From assembly GCA_014305285.1 (NCBI GenBank), contig JACRSG010000006.1, forward strand, positions 36,476 to 100,475: 64,000 nucleotides of DNA, read 5' to 3'. Shown one piece after another: positions 38,018 through 47,135 of this stretch. The DNA is from Campylobacter jejuni (lineage in GTDB: Bacteria; Campylobacterota; Campylobacteria; Campylobacterales; Campylobacteraceae). The notes under the pieces are model-generated. The model was not told the DNA's origin. It searched no databases and saw only the letters and a program-made list of their open reading frames with translations. Made by a program: the position numbers and the translations under genes. Numbering within the stretch: the stretch's first letter is position 1; every line of letters begins with the position of its first letter.

Positions 38018-38023
38018 TATAAT
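38018..38023 (+). promoter_or_regulatory. -10 box of the frdCAB promoter
   Basis: TATAAT in the context ACTTTTGTAATATAATGAAATGG, 41 bp upstream of the frdC ATG at 38064 and 23 bp after the lgt stop. Confidence 0.6.
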
Positions 38024-38063
38024 GAAATGGATTTTTTTAATTTCTTTTTACAAAGGAGTAAAG

Positions 38064-38846
38064 ATGCGTGAGCTTATCGAAGGTTATTTGGGTAAGAGCA
38101 TTGAGGGCAAAAAGAGCACAATGCCTGCAAAATTAGACTTTATCCAAAGTGCTTCAGGGCTTTTTTTAGGTCTTTTTATGTGGGTACATATGCTTTTTGT
38201 TTCTACAATTTTAGTCAGCGAGGATTTTTTTAATTCTGTGGTACATTTTTTAGAATTAAAATTTGTTTATGATAATCCTATTATGAGTTATCTTACTTCA
38301 TTTTTAGCTGCCTGTGTTTTAGTGGTTTTTTTCGTTCATGCTTTACTTGCAATGAGAAAATTTCCTATTAATTACCGCCAGTATCAAATACTAAGAACAC
38401 ATAGTAAAAAAATGAATCATAGTGATACTTCGTTATGGTGGGTTCAAGCTTTTACAGGTTTTATTATGTTTTTCTTAGGTTCTGCTCATCTTATTTTCAT
38501 TGTAACCAATGCAGATAAAATTAGTGGTGATATGTCAGGGGATAGAGTTGTAAGTCATTTTATGTGGCTTTTTTATGCTGTTCTTTTAGTGTGTGTTGAA
38601 CTTCATGGAAGTATAGGTCTTTACAGACTTTGTGTTAAATGGGGTTGGTTTGAAGGAAAAAATGCAAAAGAAAGTCGTAAAAAGCTTAAAACTGCTAAAT
38701 GGATAATTAGTATTTTCTTCCTAGTTTTAGGTGTGTTAAGTCTTGCAGCATTTATAAAAATAGGTTATGAAAACTATCAAAATCAAATCCAAACTACTGC
38801 GATGATAAAAAACTACAATGGAGCAAATTATGAATATACAATATAG
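38064..38846 (+). CDS. frdC: Fumarate reductase cytochrome b subunit
   Basis: Diheme membrane anchor of the quinol:fumarate reductase, 260 residues from ATG 38064 (AAGGAG eight bases upstream; a longer in-frame start at 38022 is rejected as it overlaps the promoter). It has five membrane helices. The heme-ligand His residues lie in [26 protein letters not shown] and [12 protein letters not shown], as in the Wolinella enzyme. C. jejuni Frd is thought to act as its succinate dehydrogenase as well. Confidence 0.95.
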   Translation: MRELIEGYLGKSIEGKKSTMPAKLDFIQSASGLFLGLFMWVHMLFVSTILVSEDFFNSVVHFLELKFVYDNPIMSYLTSFLAACVLVVFFVHALLAMRKFPINYRQYQILRTHSKKMNHSDTSLWWVQAFTGFIMFFLGSAHLIFIVTNADKISGDMSGDRVVSHFMWLFYAVLLVCVELHGSIGLYRLCVKWGWFEGKNAKESRKKLKTAKWIISIFFLVLGVLSLAAFIKIGYENYQNQIQTTAMIKNYNGANYEYTI

Positions 38847-40821
38847 CGATGCTTTAGTAATAGGCGGAGGATTAGCAGGTCTTAGAGCGGCTATTGAAGT
38901 AGCAAAGAGTGGTCAAAGTGTAACACTTTTAAGTATTTGTCCAGTCAAGCGTTCTCACTCTGCAGCGGTGCAAGGGGGCATGCAGGCAAGTTTAGCAAAT
39001 GGGGCAAAAGGCGAGGGTGATAATGAAGATCTTCACTTTGCAGATACAGTAAAAGGAAGCGATTGGGGCTGTGATCAAGAAGTAGCAAGAATGTTTGTTC
39101 AAACTGCACCAAAAGCAGTGCGTGAACTTGCAGCTTGGGGTGTGCCTTGGACTAGAGTTACGAAAGGACCAAGAACTGTTGTAATCAACGCTCAAAAAAC
39201 CGTGATTGAAGAAAAAGAAGAAGCACATGGGCTTATTAATGCCAGAGATTTTGGTGGAACTAAAAAATGGAGAACTTGCTATATCGCAGATGCAACAGGG
39301 CATTGTATGCTTTATGGCGTAGCAAATGAAGCCATTAAACATCAAGTAAAAATCATTGATAGAATGGAGGCAGTAAGAATTATCCATGATGGCAAAAAAT
39401 GCTTAGGCGTGATTGCTAGAGATTTAACCAATGGACAACTCATTGCTTATATTGCAAGAGGAACCATGATAGCAACGGGTGGTTATGGTAGAATTTACAA
39501 ACAAACTACAAATGCAGTAATTTGTGAAGGAACAGGTGCAGCCATCGCTCTTGAAACAGGACTTTGCAGACTTTCAAACATGGAAGCAGTGCAATTTCAC
39601 CCAACTCCTATTGTGCCAAGCGGTATTTTGCTTACTGAGGGTTGTCGTGGTGATGGCGGTATTTTGCGTGATGTGGATGGATATCGTTTTATGCCTGATT
39701 ATGAACCAGAGAAAAAAGAACTTGCAAGCCGTGATGTGGTAAGTCGTAGAATGATGGAGCATATTCGTAAAGGCAAAGGTGTAAAAAGTCCTTACGGGGA
39801 TCATTTATGGCTTGATATTTCTATACTGGGTCGTGCACATGTGGAAAAAAATCTTCGTGATGTGCAAGATATTTGTAAAACTTTTAATGGTATTGATCCA
39901 GCAGATGAGGGTCCAAAAGGTTGGGCACCTGTTTTACCTATGCAGCATTATTCTATGGGTGGAATTAGAACTAAACCAACGGGTGAAAGTCAATGGTTAA
40001 ATGGACTTTTTGCTTGTGGAGAAGCAGCTTGCTGGGATATGCACGGATTTAACCGTTTGGGTGGAAATTCATGTGCTGAAACTGTTGTGGCAGGTATGAT
40101 AGTGGGAGATTATTTTGCAGATTATTGCAAAAATAATGGTGAAGTGATTGATACAAATGTAGTAAAAGACTTCTTAACTAAAGAGTATCAATATCTAAAA
40201 TCTCTAGTAGATAAAGAAGGTAAGCATAATGTTTTTGAAATCAAAAATAGAATGAAAGAAATTATGTGGGATAAGGTAGCCATCTTTAGAACAGGTGAAG
40301 GTTTAAAAGAAGCAGTAGATGAGCTTGAAAAACTTTATAAAGATTCTCAAGATGTTAAAGTACATTGCAAAGAGCTTGATTGTGCTAATCCAGAGCTTGA
40401 AGAAGCGTATAGAGTGCCAAGAATGTTAAAAATTGCACTTTGTGTAGCTTATGGAGCGCTTTTAAGAACAGAAAGTCGTGGGGCACATTATAGAGAAGAT
40501 TATCCAAAAAGAGATGATTTAAATTGGATGAAAAGAACCAATGCTTTTTGGGTAGAAGGTGAAACTTTACCACGTATAGAATATGAAGAGCTTGATATTA
40601 TGAAAATGGAAATTCCACCAGCATTCCGTGGATACGGCGCTAAGGGAAATATTATAGAAAACCCTTTAAGTGAAAAACGCCAAGCTGAAGTGGATGCTAT
40701 CCGCGAAAAAATGGAAGCTGAAGGCAAAGGTCGTTATGAAATTCAAAATGCTTTAATGCCTTATGAATTACAAGCTAAATATAAAGCACCAAACCAAAGA
40801 ATAGGAGTTGATTATGAGTAG
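38830..40821 (+). CDS. frdA: Fumarate reductase flavoprotein subunit
   Basis: Catalytic FAD subunit, 663 residues from ATG 38830 with GGAG upstream. It has the dinucleotide motif [17 protein letters not shown], the covalent-FAD His region [18 protein letters not shown], the substrate segment [10 protein letters not shown] and the active-site regions [26 protein letters not shown] and [10 protein letters not shown]. It overlaps frdC by 17 bp and frdB by 8 bp. Confidence 0.97.
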   Translation: MNIQYSDALVIGGGLAGLRAAIEVAKSGQSVTLLSICPVKRSHSAAVQGGMQASLANGAKGEGDNEDLHFADTVKGSDWGCDQEVARMFVQTAPKAVRELAAWGVPWTRVTKGPRTVVINAQKTVIEEKEEAHGLINARDFGGTKKWRTCYIADATGHCMLYGVANEAIKHQVKIIDRMEAVRIIHDGKKCLGVIARDLTNGQLIAYIARGTMIATGGYGRIYKQTTNAVICEGTGAAIALETGLCRLSNMEAVQFHPTPIVPSGILLTEGCRGDGGILRDVDGYRFMPDYEPEKKELASRDVVSRRMMEHIRKGKGVKSPYGDHLWLDISILGRAHVEKNLRDVQDICKTFNGIDPADEGPKGWAPVLPMQHYSMGGIRTKPTGESQWLNGLFACGEAACWDMHGFNRLGGNSCAETVVAGMIVGDYFADYCKNNGEVIDTNVVKDFLTKEYQYLKSLVDKEGKHNVFEIKNRMKEIMWDKVAIFRTGEGLKEAVDELEKLYKDSQDVKVHCKELDCANPELEEAYRVPRMLKIALCVAYGALLRTESRGAHYREDYPKRDDLNWMKRTNAFWVEGETLPRIEYEELDIMKMEIPPAFRGYGAKGNIIENPLSEKRQAEVDAIREKMEAEGKGRYEIQNALMPYELQAKYKAPNQRIGVDYE

Positions 40822-41539
40822 AAAATTGACAATAAAGGCATTTAAATATAATCCTTTAAGCAAAATTTCTAAACCACATTTTGTGACTTATGAGCTTGAA
40901 GAAACTCCTTTTATGACGGTTTTTGTATGTTTGACTTTGATCCGTGAAAAAATGGATGCAGATCTCAGTTTTGACTTTGTTTGTCGTGCAGGAATTTGTG
41001 GATCTTGTGCGATGATGATTAATGGAGTGCCAAAACTTGCTTGTAAAACCTTGACTAAAAATTATCCCGATGGAGTGATAGAGCTTATGCCTATGCCTGC
41101 ATTTAGACATATTAAAGATTTAAGTGTGAACACAGGTGAATGGTTTGAAGACATGTGTAAGCGTGTTGAAAGCTGGGTGCATAATGAAAAAGAAATTGAT
41201 ATTTCTAAGCTTGAAGAACGCATTGAGCCAGAAGTTGCAGATGAAACTTTTGAACTTGATCGTTGTATAGAGTGTGGAATTTGTGTAGCTTCTTGTGCAA
41301 CTAAACTTATGCGTCCAAATTTCATATCTGCTACAGGACTTTTAAGAACAGCTAGATATTTACAAGATCCGCATGATCATAGAAGTGTGGAAGATTTTTA
41401 CGAATTAGTGGGCGATGATGATGGTGTTTTTGGTTGTATGTCATTGCTTGCTTGTGAAGATAATTGTCCTAAAGAATTACCTTTGCAAAGTAAAATCGCT
41501 TATATGAGGAGACAGCTTGTCGCTCAAAGAAACAAATAA
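40814..41539 (+). CDS. frdB: Fumarate reductase iron-sulfur subunit
   Basis: Electron transfer subunit of 241 residues from ATG 40814. The N-terminal 2Fe-2S domain has CRAGICGSC plus a later Cys (KLACKT). The C-terminal domain has the cluster motifs [11 protein letters not shown] and [16 protein letters not shown] for the 4Fe-4S and 3Fe-4S centres. It ends the frdCAB operon; the next gene (dynamin-like) starts 27 bp later behind a GGGGAAG ribosome site. Confidence 0.97.
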   Translation: MSRKLTIKAFKYNPLSKISKPHFVTYELEETPFMTVFVCLTLIREKMDADLSFDFVCRAGICGSCAMMINGVPKLACKTLTKNYPDGVIELMPMPAFRHIKDLSVNTGEWFEDMCKRVESWVHNEKEIDISKLEERIEPEVADETFELDRCIECGICVASCATKLMRPNFISATGLLRTARYLQDPHDHRSVEDFYELVGDDDGVFGCMSLLACEDNCPKELPLQSKIAYMRRQLVAQRNK

Positions 41540-41566
41540 ATCTTTCCCTTTTTTAAGGGGAAGCTT

Positions 41567-43753
41567 ATGAAAGAATTATTCCAAAAAATTTGGCACAATG
41601 AACTTCAATTTTTGGATTTTGATGCTAAATTTCAAGATAAAAATAAACTTGATATAGCTGAGTGTGCAATTATTTTAAGTGTTGATAAAGATAATTATGA
41701 AAGATATTTTCTCTTAAAAGAATTTCAAGAACTTTGTAAAAAAATTGATTTAAGAGTGGATATTTTTAGCATACAAAATGCTCAAATTTGTATTTTAAAC
41801 CTTTTTAAATCAGGTTTTATTCCAAAACAAGATTTACTTAAAGCTTTGAAAATTTTAGAAAAAATTTCAAAAAATACCGAAATGTTTGATTTTATTTCGC
41901 AAGAAAAAGTTCAAAGTATAGATCAAAAAGCTTTATTTCAAAATGATTTTAAAGAATTAAATATTATTAATTTAGAGCTTCAAAAACTAAGCTTTGATGA
42001 AAATTTAAAATCAAGACTTCAAAAAACTTTGGAAAAATTTCAAAATTTAGAGTTTAATATAGCCATCACTGGCGTGATGAATGCAGGAAAATCAAGTCTT
42101 TTAAATGCTCTTTTAAAAGAAGATTTTTTAGGGGTTTCAAACATACCTGAAACAGCTAATTTAACAGTATTAAGTTATGGCAAGAGTGAAGAAGCAAAGA
42201 TATATTTTTGGGATAAAAGAGAATGGCAAAATATACTTGAAAGTTCGCGGTTTAATGCAGATTTAAAAGAATTTATTAACAAACTTCATAAGAGTGTAAA
42301 TATAGAGGATTTTATCAAAGATAAACCTCTAACGCAGAATATCGCACTTTGTGAGCTTAAAAATTTTAGTTCTGCTAAAAATAAAATTTCAGCTTTAATT
42401 AAAAAAATAGAAATTAAAAGTCATTTGGAATTTTTAAAAAATAATATTTCCATAGTTGATACTCCAGGGCTTGATGATGTTGTAGTTCAAAGAGAAGTTG
42501 TTACAAATGAGTATCTTAGGGAAAGTGATTTTTTAATTCATTTAATGAATGCTTCTCAAAGCTTGACTCAAAAAGACGCAGATTTTTTAGTACATTGTCT
42601 TTTAAACTCAAGGCTTAGTAAGTTTTTAATTGTTTTAACTAAAGCGGATTTGTTAAGTGAAAAGGATTTAGAAGAAGTTATTGTTTATACCAAAGAAAGC
42701 CTGAAATCAAGACTTGTAGATTTAGATGAAAATTTGGTGGAAAAGATTGATTTTTTGTGTGTGAGTGCTAAAATGGCAAGTGATTTTTATAAGGGTTTAG
42801 TACCTAAGGAGAGCTTACAAAAAAGTGGTATGCAAGAATTTGAAAACTATCTTTTTAACGAACTTTATACAGGAGAAAAAAGTAAGATTGCCTTAAAGGC
42901 TTACAAAAAAGAATTGCATTTAGAGCTTAAGAATATTCTAAGTGAATATGAAATGCAAAATCGTCTTATTAAAGAAAATAAACAAGGTTTAAGCGAAAAA
43001 AATCAAAAGTTTTTATTTGAGCTTGAAAAGCAAAACATCTTATTAAAAGAAGCACAAGATGAAATTTCAAATTCCATTGCAAAACTTAAAAATATAGATA
43101 GTGGTATAGATAATCTTGTTTTACTTTTGGCTAAAAAATTAAAAGAACGCTTAATAGATGAGTTTAAATATTTAAAAAATAATACACAAAAGCTTAATAT
43201 TTCTCGTATTTTAAATATAGTTGATATTACCACAAAAGATGGGATTAATGATATTTTAAGAGAAATTAAATTTGAAAATATTAAAAAAATCGAGGAACTT
43301 AAAACAAATTTATCTTTAAAATATGATTTTTTAAAAGATGATTTTGATAATGGTTTTGAAGGTTTTAAAGATGGAATTTCGAAAAATATAGATAGTATTT
43401 TTCAAAGCGAAAAATTTACGCTTTTAAGATTGAAAATTGAAAAATTAAGCAATTTAAAATCGGATTTATATGAGCTTGAAACGAATTTGGATACGGTTAT
43501 TTTTGATACTTTTAAAGAATTTAAAATGAGTGAAATTTTAAATTCTTTGGATATTAATGGAGCATTTTTTGAGTTTTTAAATGATAAATTAAAACATTAT
43601 GAAAAAAATCAAAAATCAAAATTAGAAAGTCTTGAAAAAGTTTTACAGAGTCTGAAAAATCAAGATGTTAATATTTTAAATTCTTTTGAAGAAAATTTGG
43701 AAAAAATTGAAAAATTAAAACAACTTGAAATGGGGCTTTTAAATGCAGATTAA
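41567..43753 (+). CDS. Bacterial dynamin-like GTPase, first of a tandem pair (Cj-DLP1 type)
   Basis: Large GTPase of 728 residues that works with its neighbour to bind and tether membranes, as known for the C. jejuni DLP1/DLP2 pair. The N-terminus (about 1-160) is helical. The G domain has P-loop GVMNAGKSSL (about 169-178), switch ETANLTVL, DTPGLDD (about 298) and LTKAD (about 357). About 300 residues of Lys/Glu/Leu-rich stalk with coiled coil follow, with a hydrophobic patch expected at the tip. It overlaps the second GTPase gene by 11 bp. Confidence 0.9.
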   Translation: MKELFQKIWHNELQFLDFDAKFQDKNKLDIAECAIILSVDKDNYERYFLLKEFQELCKKIDLRVDIFSIQNAQICILNLFKSGFIPKQDLLKALKILEKISKNTEMFDFISQEKVQSIDQKALFQNDFKELNIINLELQKLSFDENLKSRLQKTLEKFQNLEFNIAITGVMNAGKSSLLNALLKEDFLGVSNIPETANLTVLSYGKSEEAKIYFWDKREWQNILESSRFNADLKEFINKLHKSVNIEDFIKDKPLTQNIALCELKNFSSAKNKISALIKKIEIKSHLEFLKNNISIVDTPGLDDVVVQREVVTNEYLRESDFLIHLMNASQSLTQKDADFLVHCLLNSRLSKFLIVLTKADLLSEKDLEEVIVYTKESLKSRLVDLDENLVEKIDFLCVSAKMASDFYKGLVPKESLQKSGMQEFENYLFNELYTGEKSKIALKAYKKELHLELKNILSEYEMQNRLIKENKQGLSEKNQKFLFELEKQNILLKEAQDEISNSIAKLKNIDSGIDNLVLLLAKKLKERLIDEFKYLKNNTQKLNISRILNIVDITTKDGINDILREIKFENIKKIEELKTNLSLKYDFLKDDFDNGFEGFKDGISKNIDSIFQSEKFTLLRLKIEKLSNLKSDLYELETNLDTVIFDTFKEFKMSEILNSLDINGAFFEFLNDKLKHYEKNQKSKLESLEKVLQSLKNQDVNILNSFEENLEKIEKLKQLEMGLLNAD

Positions 43754-45572
43754 TCTTTTAAATGATTTTATAAAAGCCTATGAAAATACTTATAATGTGA
43801 GTTTTGATGATAGTTTTAAAGGGCGTATTCAACAGCTTTGCAAAGAGCTTAATGAGCCTTTTATGCATACAAGTTATGCTTTAGAAAATGAATTAAAAGA
43901 GCTTGTATTTTCTTTAGATAGGAATGTTAATATCGCTATTATAGGGCAGTTTTCAAGCGGTAAATCGAGTTTGCTAAATTTGATCTTAAGGCGTGATTGT
44001 TTGCCTACGGGAATTGTTCCTGTTACTTTTAAACCTACTTTTTTACACTATGCAAAAGAATATTTTTTAAGAGTGGAATTTGAAGATGGAAGTGATATTA
44101 TTACAAATATAGAAAAATTAGCGTTTTATACGGATCAAAGAAATGAAGTAAAACAAGCAAAAAGTTTGCATATTTTTGCACCTATTCCTTTGCTTGAAAA
44201 AATCACTCTTGTAGATACCCCTGGTTTAAATGCAAATGAAAATGATACTTTAACAACTCTTGATGAGCTTAAAAATATTCATGGGGCGATTTGGCTAAGC
44301 TTGATTGATAATGCGGGTAAGAAAAGCGAAGAGGATGCCATAAAAGCAAATTTAGAACTCTTAGGAGAAAATAGCATTTGTGTTTTAAACCAAAAAGATA
44401 AATTAAGCACAGAAGAACTAGATAATGTTTTAAATTATGCAAAAAGTATATTTTTAAAATATTTTAATGAGCTTATTGCCATTTCTTGCAAGGAAGCTAA
44501 AGATGAGCAAAGCTATGAAAAATCTAATTTTCAATCTTTACTTGATTTTTTAACTCATCTAGATACAACAGCTTTAAAAGAAAAATTTGTTAAAAGAAAA
44601 ATTTTAAATTTATGTGAAATTTTAGAAGATGAAAGTCAACTTTTTGTAGGGATTTTTGATCGTTTATTAAATCAATTTCAAAGTTATGAAAAGCACTTGT
44701 TTTTAGCGTATGAAAATTTTTTAAAAGAGATTGAAATTTTAAATCATCGGATTTTAGAACAGCTTAAAAGCATTAGTGAAAGAATTTCTAGTGAAATTTT
44801 CTCAAGTATTAAGGAAAAAGATGCTTATTTTTATAAAGAAAGTAAAGGATTTTTAAAGAAAAATTTATATATCAGATATGATTATAAAGCACCTTATATT
44901 TCAAGTGATGATGCTTTTTTGGCGATGTTTTATAATAGTGATGTGATGAGTAAAGAGTTTAAAAAAATCAAAAATGAACTTTATAAATCTTTTGAAGAAA
45001 TCAAGATGAAATTAAAAGATTTTATAAATATACTTGAGAGAGAAATTTTACTTTTTAAAGCAGAATTTTCAAATATACAAAAAGATCACATTTTCCAAAG
45101 TGATAAAAATTTTAGCGAATTAAGAGCTTTTTGCAATGCGAGTGATGAGTACTTTTTGAAAGATTTTAAAGAGCTTTTATTTAAAAGTATTTTAGAGCTT
45201 GATTTGTTTTTTGAAAAATTAAATCTTAAGGCTTTTGCAAATTATGAAAATGCTACGAAACTAAGTCTTGCATTTTTTAGTCGTAAAATCAATGAAAGCC
45301 GTGTTCTTTATGAGCTTGATAGTTCTGAATTTGTACTTTTTTATCCTAAAAAAAGTGAAATTTATGAAAGAGTTTTAAATGAATTAAATGTTTATGAGTT
45401 TGAAGCTGTGCTTATCAACAAGCCTATTTTGATAAAAATTGCAAAAAAATTCTTAGAACAAAGTCAAAATTTAATCCAAGAAAAAAATAAATTTTTAGAT
45501 CTTAAAAAAGCAGAGCTTCAAAAAAGAAGAGCACAGATTTTAAATGTTAGAAAAAGTATAAAGAAAGATTGA
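43743..45572 (+). CDS. Bacterial dynamin-like GTPase, second of a tandem pair (Cj-DLP2 type)
   Basis: 609-residue partner of the preceding GTPase. The P-loop GQFSSGKSSLLN is about residues 67-78, the threonine switch in PTGIVPVTFKPT, DTPGLNANEND about 156-165 and NQKDK about 216-220. A long helical stalk follows (about 280-600) with heptad-like coiled coils. The two chains form a hetero-tetramer in the known structure. The stop TGA overlaps the start of the Sel1-repeat gene (TGATG), hence a three-gene unit. Confidence 0.9.
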   Translation: MQINLLNDFIKAYENTYNVSFDDSFKGRIQQLCKELNEPFMHTSYALENELKELVFSLDRNVNIAIIGQFSSGKSSLLNLILRRDCLPTGIVPVTFKPTFLHYAKEYFLRVEFEDGSDIITNIEKLAFYTDQRNEVKQAKSLHIFAPIPLLEKITLVDTPGLNANENDTLTTLDELKNIHGAIWLSLIDNAGKKSEEDAIKANLELLGENSICVLNQKDKLSTEELDNVLNYAKSIFLKYFNELIAISCKEAKDEQSYEKSNFQSLLDFLTHLDTTALKEKFVKRKILNLCEILEDESQLFVGIFDRLLNQFQSYEKHLFLAYENFLKEIEILNHRILEQLKSISERISSEIFSSIKEKDAYFYKESKGFLKKNLYIRYDYKAPYISSDDAFLAMFYNSDVMSKEFKKIKNELYKSFEEIKMKLKDFINILEREILLFKAEFSNIQKDHIFQSDKNFSELRAFCNASDEYFLKDFKELLFKSILELDLFFEKLNLKAFANYENATKLSLAFFSRKINESRVLYELDSSEFVLFYPKKSEIYERVLNELNVYEFEAVLINKPILIKIAKKFLEQSQNLIQEKNKFLDLKKAELQKRRAQILNVRKSIKKD

Positions 45573-46276
45573 TGAAAATATTTTTAGCTTTATTTTTATT
45601 TTTCAATTCATTATTTGCATTAAGTGAACTAGAAGAAGGTTTAAAACTTTATGAGGCAAATAAATTTAATAAAGCTTATGAAATTTTTAAGAATCTTTGT
45701 GAAAAAGATATTTCTAAAGCTTGTTTTTCTTTGGCTTTTATGCATGAAGGTGCTAAAGGTGTGAGTAAGGATTTAAATCAGGCTTATAAATTTTATGATA
45801 AAGCTTGTAAATTAGGTTTAGCAAGTGCGTGTTCTAATATGGCTTTGCTTTTGCAAAATCAAGGTTATAAAAATGAAGCTCTTTTGGCTTTTAATAAAGC
45901 TTGTACTTTAGGAGAATCATTAAGTTGTAATAATATAGCTTTATTTTATGAAAAAGAAAAAGATGGACAAATGGCTTCAAGTTTTTATAAAAAATCTTGT
46001 GATTTAAAAAACGCAAGAGCTTGTTATCAGTTAGGTTCTTTATATGATAAAGGAGAACTTGTTAAAATAAGTATAAAATCTGCTCTTGCTTTTTATTCTA
46101 AATCTTGCACTTTAGGTTTTGGTGAGGCTTGTTATTTGTTAGGACGTTACAATCAACTAGAAAAACAAGATCTAACAAAGGCAAAAAGATATTTTGGCAT
46201 GGCTTGTGATCAAAAACATCAAGAAGCTTGTGCGGCCTATAAAGAACTTAATTCTAAAGATATAGAGCTTTATTAA
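45572..46276 (+). CDS. Sel1/TPR-repeat exported protein (Cj0413 type)
   Basis: 234 residues from ATG 45572, which overlaps the stop of the dynamin-like gene. The signal peptide MKIFLALFLFFNSLFA is followed by Sel1-like repeats of about 36 residues with regular Cys (ACFSLAFMHEGAKGVSKDLNQAYKFYDKACKLG, ACSNMALLLQNQG, ACYQLGSLYDKGE, ACYLLGRYNQ), like the beta-lactamase HcpA-type cysteine-rich repeat proteins. It is probably periplasmic and disulfide-bonded. Partner and function are unknown; linkage to the GTPases suggests an envelope role. Confidence 0.8.
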   Translation: MKIFLALFLFFNSLFALSELEEGLKLYEANKFNKAYEIFKNLCEKDISKACFSLAFMHEGAKGVSKDLNQAYKFYDKACKLGLASACSNMALLLQNQGYKNEALLAFNKACTLGESLSCNNIALFYEKEKDGQMASSFYKKSCDLKNARACYQLGSLYDKGELVKISIKSALAFYSKSCTLGFGEACYLLGRYNQLEKQDLTKAKRYFGMACDQKHQEACAAYKELNSKDIELY

Positions 46277-46362
46277 AAGTTTTATTTTCATTACTTTCAA
46301 AGATATACTTAAATAAAATTTAAGAATAACACAAAATTTATCGCTTTTTAAAATTAAATTTA

Positions 46363-46368
46363 TATAAT
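46363..46368 (+). promoter_or_regulatory. Candidate -10 box for the gluconate dehydrogenase operon
   Basis: TATAAT in the context AATTTATATAATTTATATT, 52 bp before the small-subunit start. A ribosome site AAGGAGAAG precedes the ATG at 46420. The region is very AT-rich, so chance matches are possible. Confidence 0.45.
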
Positions 46369-46419
46369 TTATATTAATAGGACTAATACAGTTGTTTAAA
46401 TTATTATCAAGGAGAAGCA

Positions 46420-47134
46420 ATGCAAGACAATATTATTGATCGCAGAAGTTTTTTTAAGCTAGGGCTTCTAGGTGGTTCTGTAGTAGCAGCTAGCACTATA
46501 GGTGGCACTGTTTTAAAAGCAGCAGAGCTTACGCATTCACATCAAGTTTCACAAGGAAAATCAAGTAAAATAAGAGGTAGAATGTTTTTTCAAACTCAAA
46601 CTGAATTTGATACCTTAAGTGCAGCCTGTGAAAGAATTTATCCTAAAGATGAGCAAGGAGAAGGAGCTATAGGTTTAGGTGTGCCTTATTTTATCGATAA
46701 TCAGCTAGCTAGTGCTTATGGTTATAATGATAGAGAATATATGCAAGGACCTTTCATGGAAGGAAGGCTATCAAACTCCTATGCAACGCAAAGATATTTT
46801 TTTAGAAGGCGTGCATGCTCTTGAAGAAAATGCTCAAAAGCGTTATAAAAAATCTTTTTCTTTACTTAAAGGGGGAGATCAGGATAAAATTTTAAGCGAT
46901 TTTGAAAAAGGAAAAATTCAAACTACAGGTTTTAAATCTTCTTATTTTTTCATGCTTTTAAGAGATATGACAGTAGCTGGAGTTTTAGCTGATCCAATTT
47001 ATGGTGGAAATGATAATAAAAATGGTTGGAGAATGATGCAATATCCAGGCACACAAATGAGCTATGTGGATAAAATTGCAAGTGATGAATTTTTTAACAT
47101 TGAACCTGTGAGTTTAGCAGATATGGAGAGTTAA
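46420..47134 (+). pseudogene. Frameshifted gluconate 2-dehydrogenase small (gamma) subunit
   Basis: Subunit 3 of the periplasmic membrane-bound gluconate dehydrogenase. The first 113 codons read well: twin-arginine signal DRRSFFKLGLLGGSVV, then FQTQTEFDTLSAACERIYP and NDREYMQGPFMEG. The frame then changes at GGAAGGAAGG (46758-46767). The first frame runs into an unrelated tail and stops at 46824. The second frame (+1) carries the rest of the protein, YQTPMQRKDIFLEGVHALEE through VSLADMES, to 47134. Either a 4-bp tandem duplication (GAAG) or a small deletion (about 11 bp would match the longer linker usual in the family) explains it. The alpha-subunit gene starts one base after the stop. Confidence 0.87.
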
Positions 47135-47135
47135 A

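Noticed and set aside
38992..39387. 131-codon frame antisense to frdA
   Set aside because: It overlaps the conserved FAD region of frdA and has no independent support.
41541..41566. CTTTCCC/GGGGAAG stem between frdB and the dynamin-like gene, considered as a terminator
   Set aside because: The 3' arm is the ribosome-binding site of the next gene and no T-tract follows.
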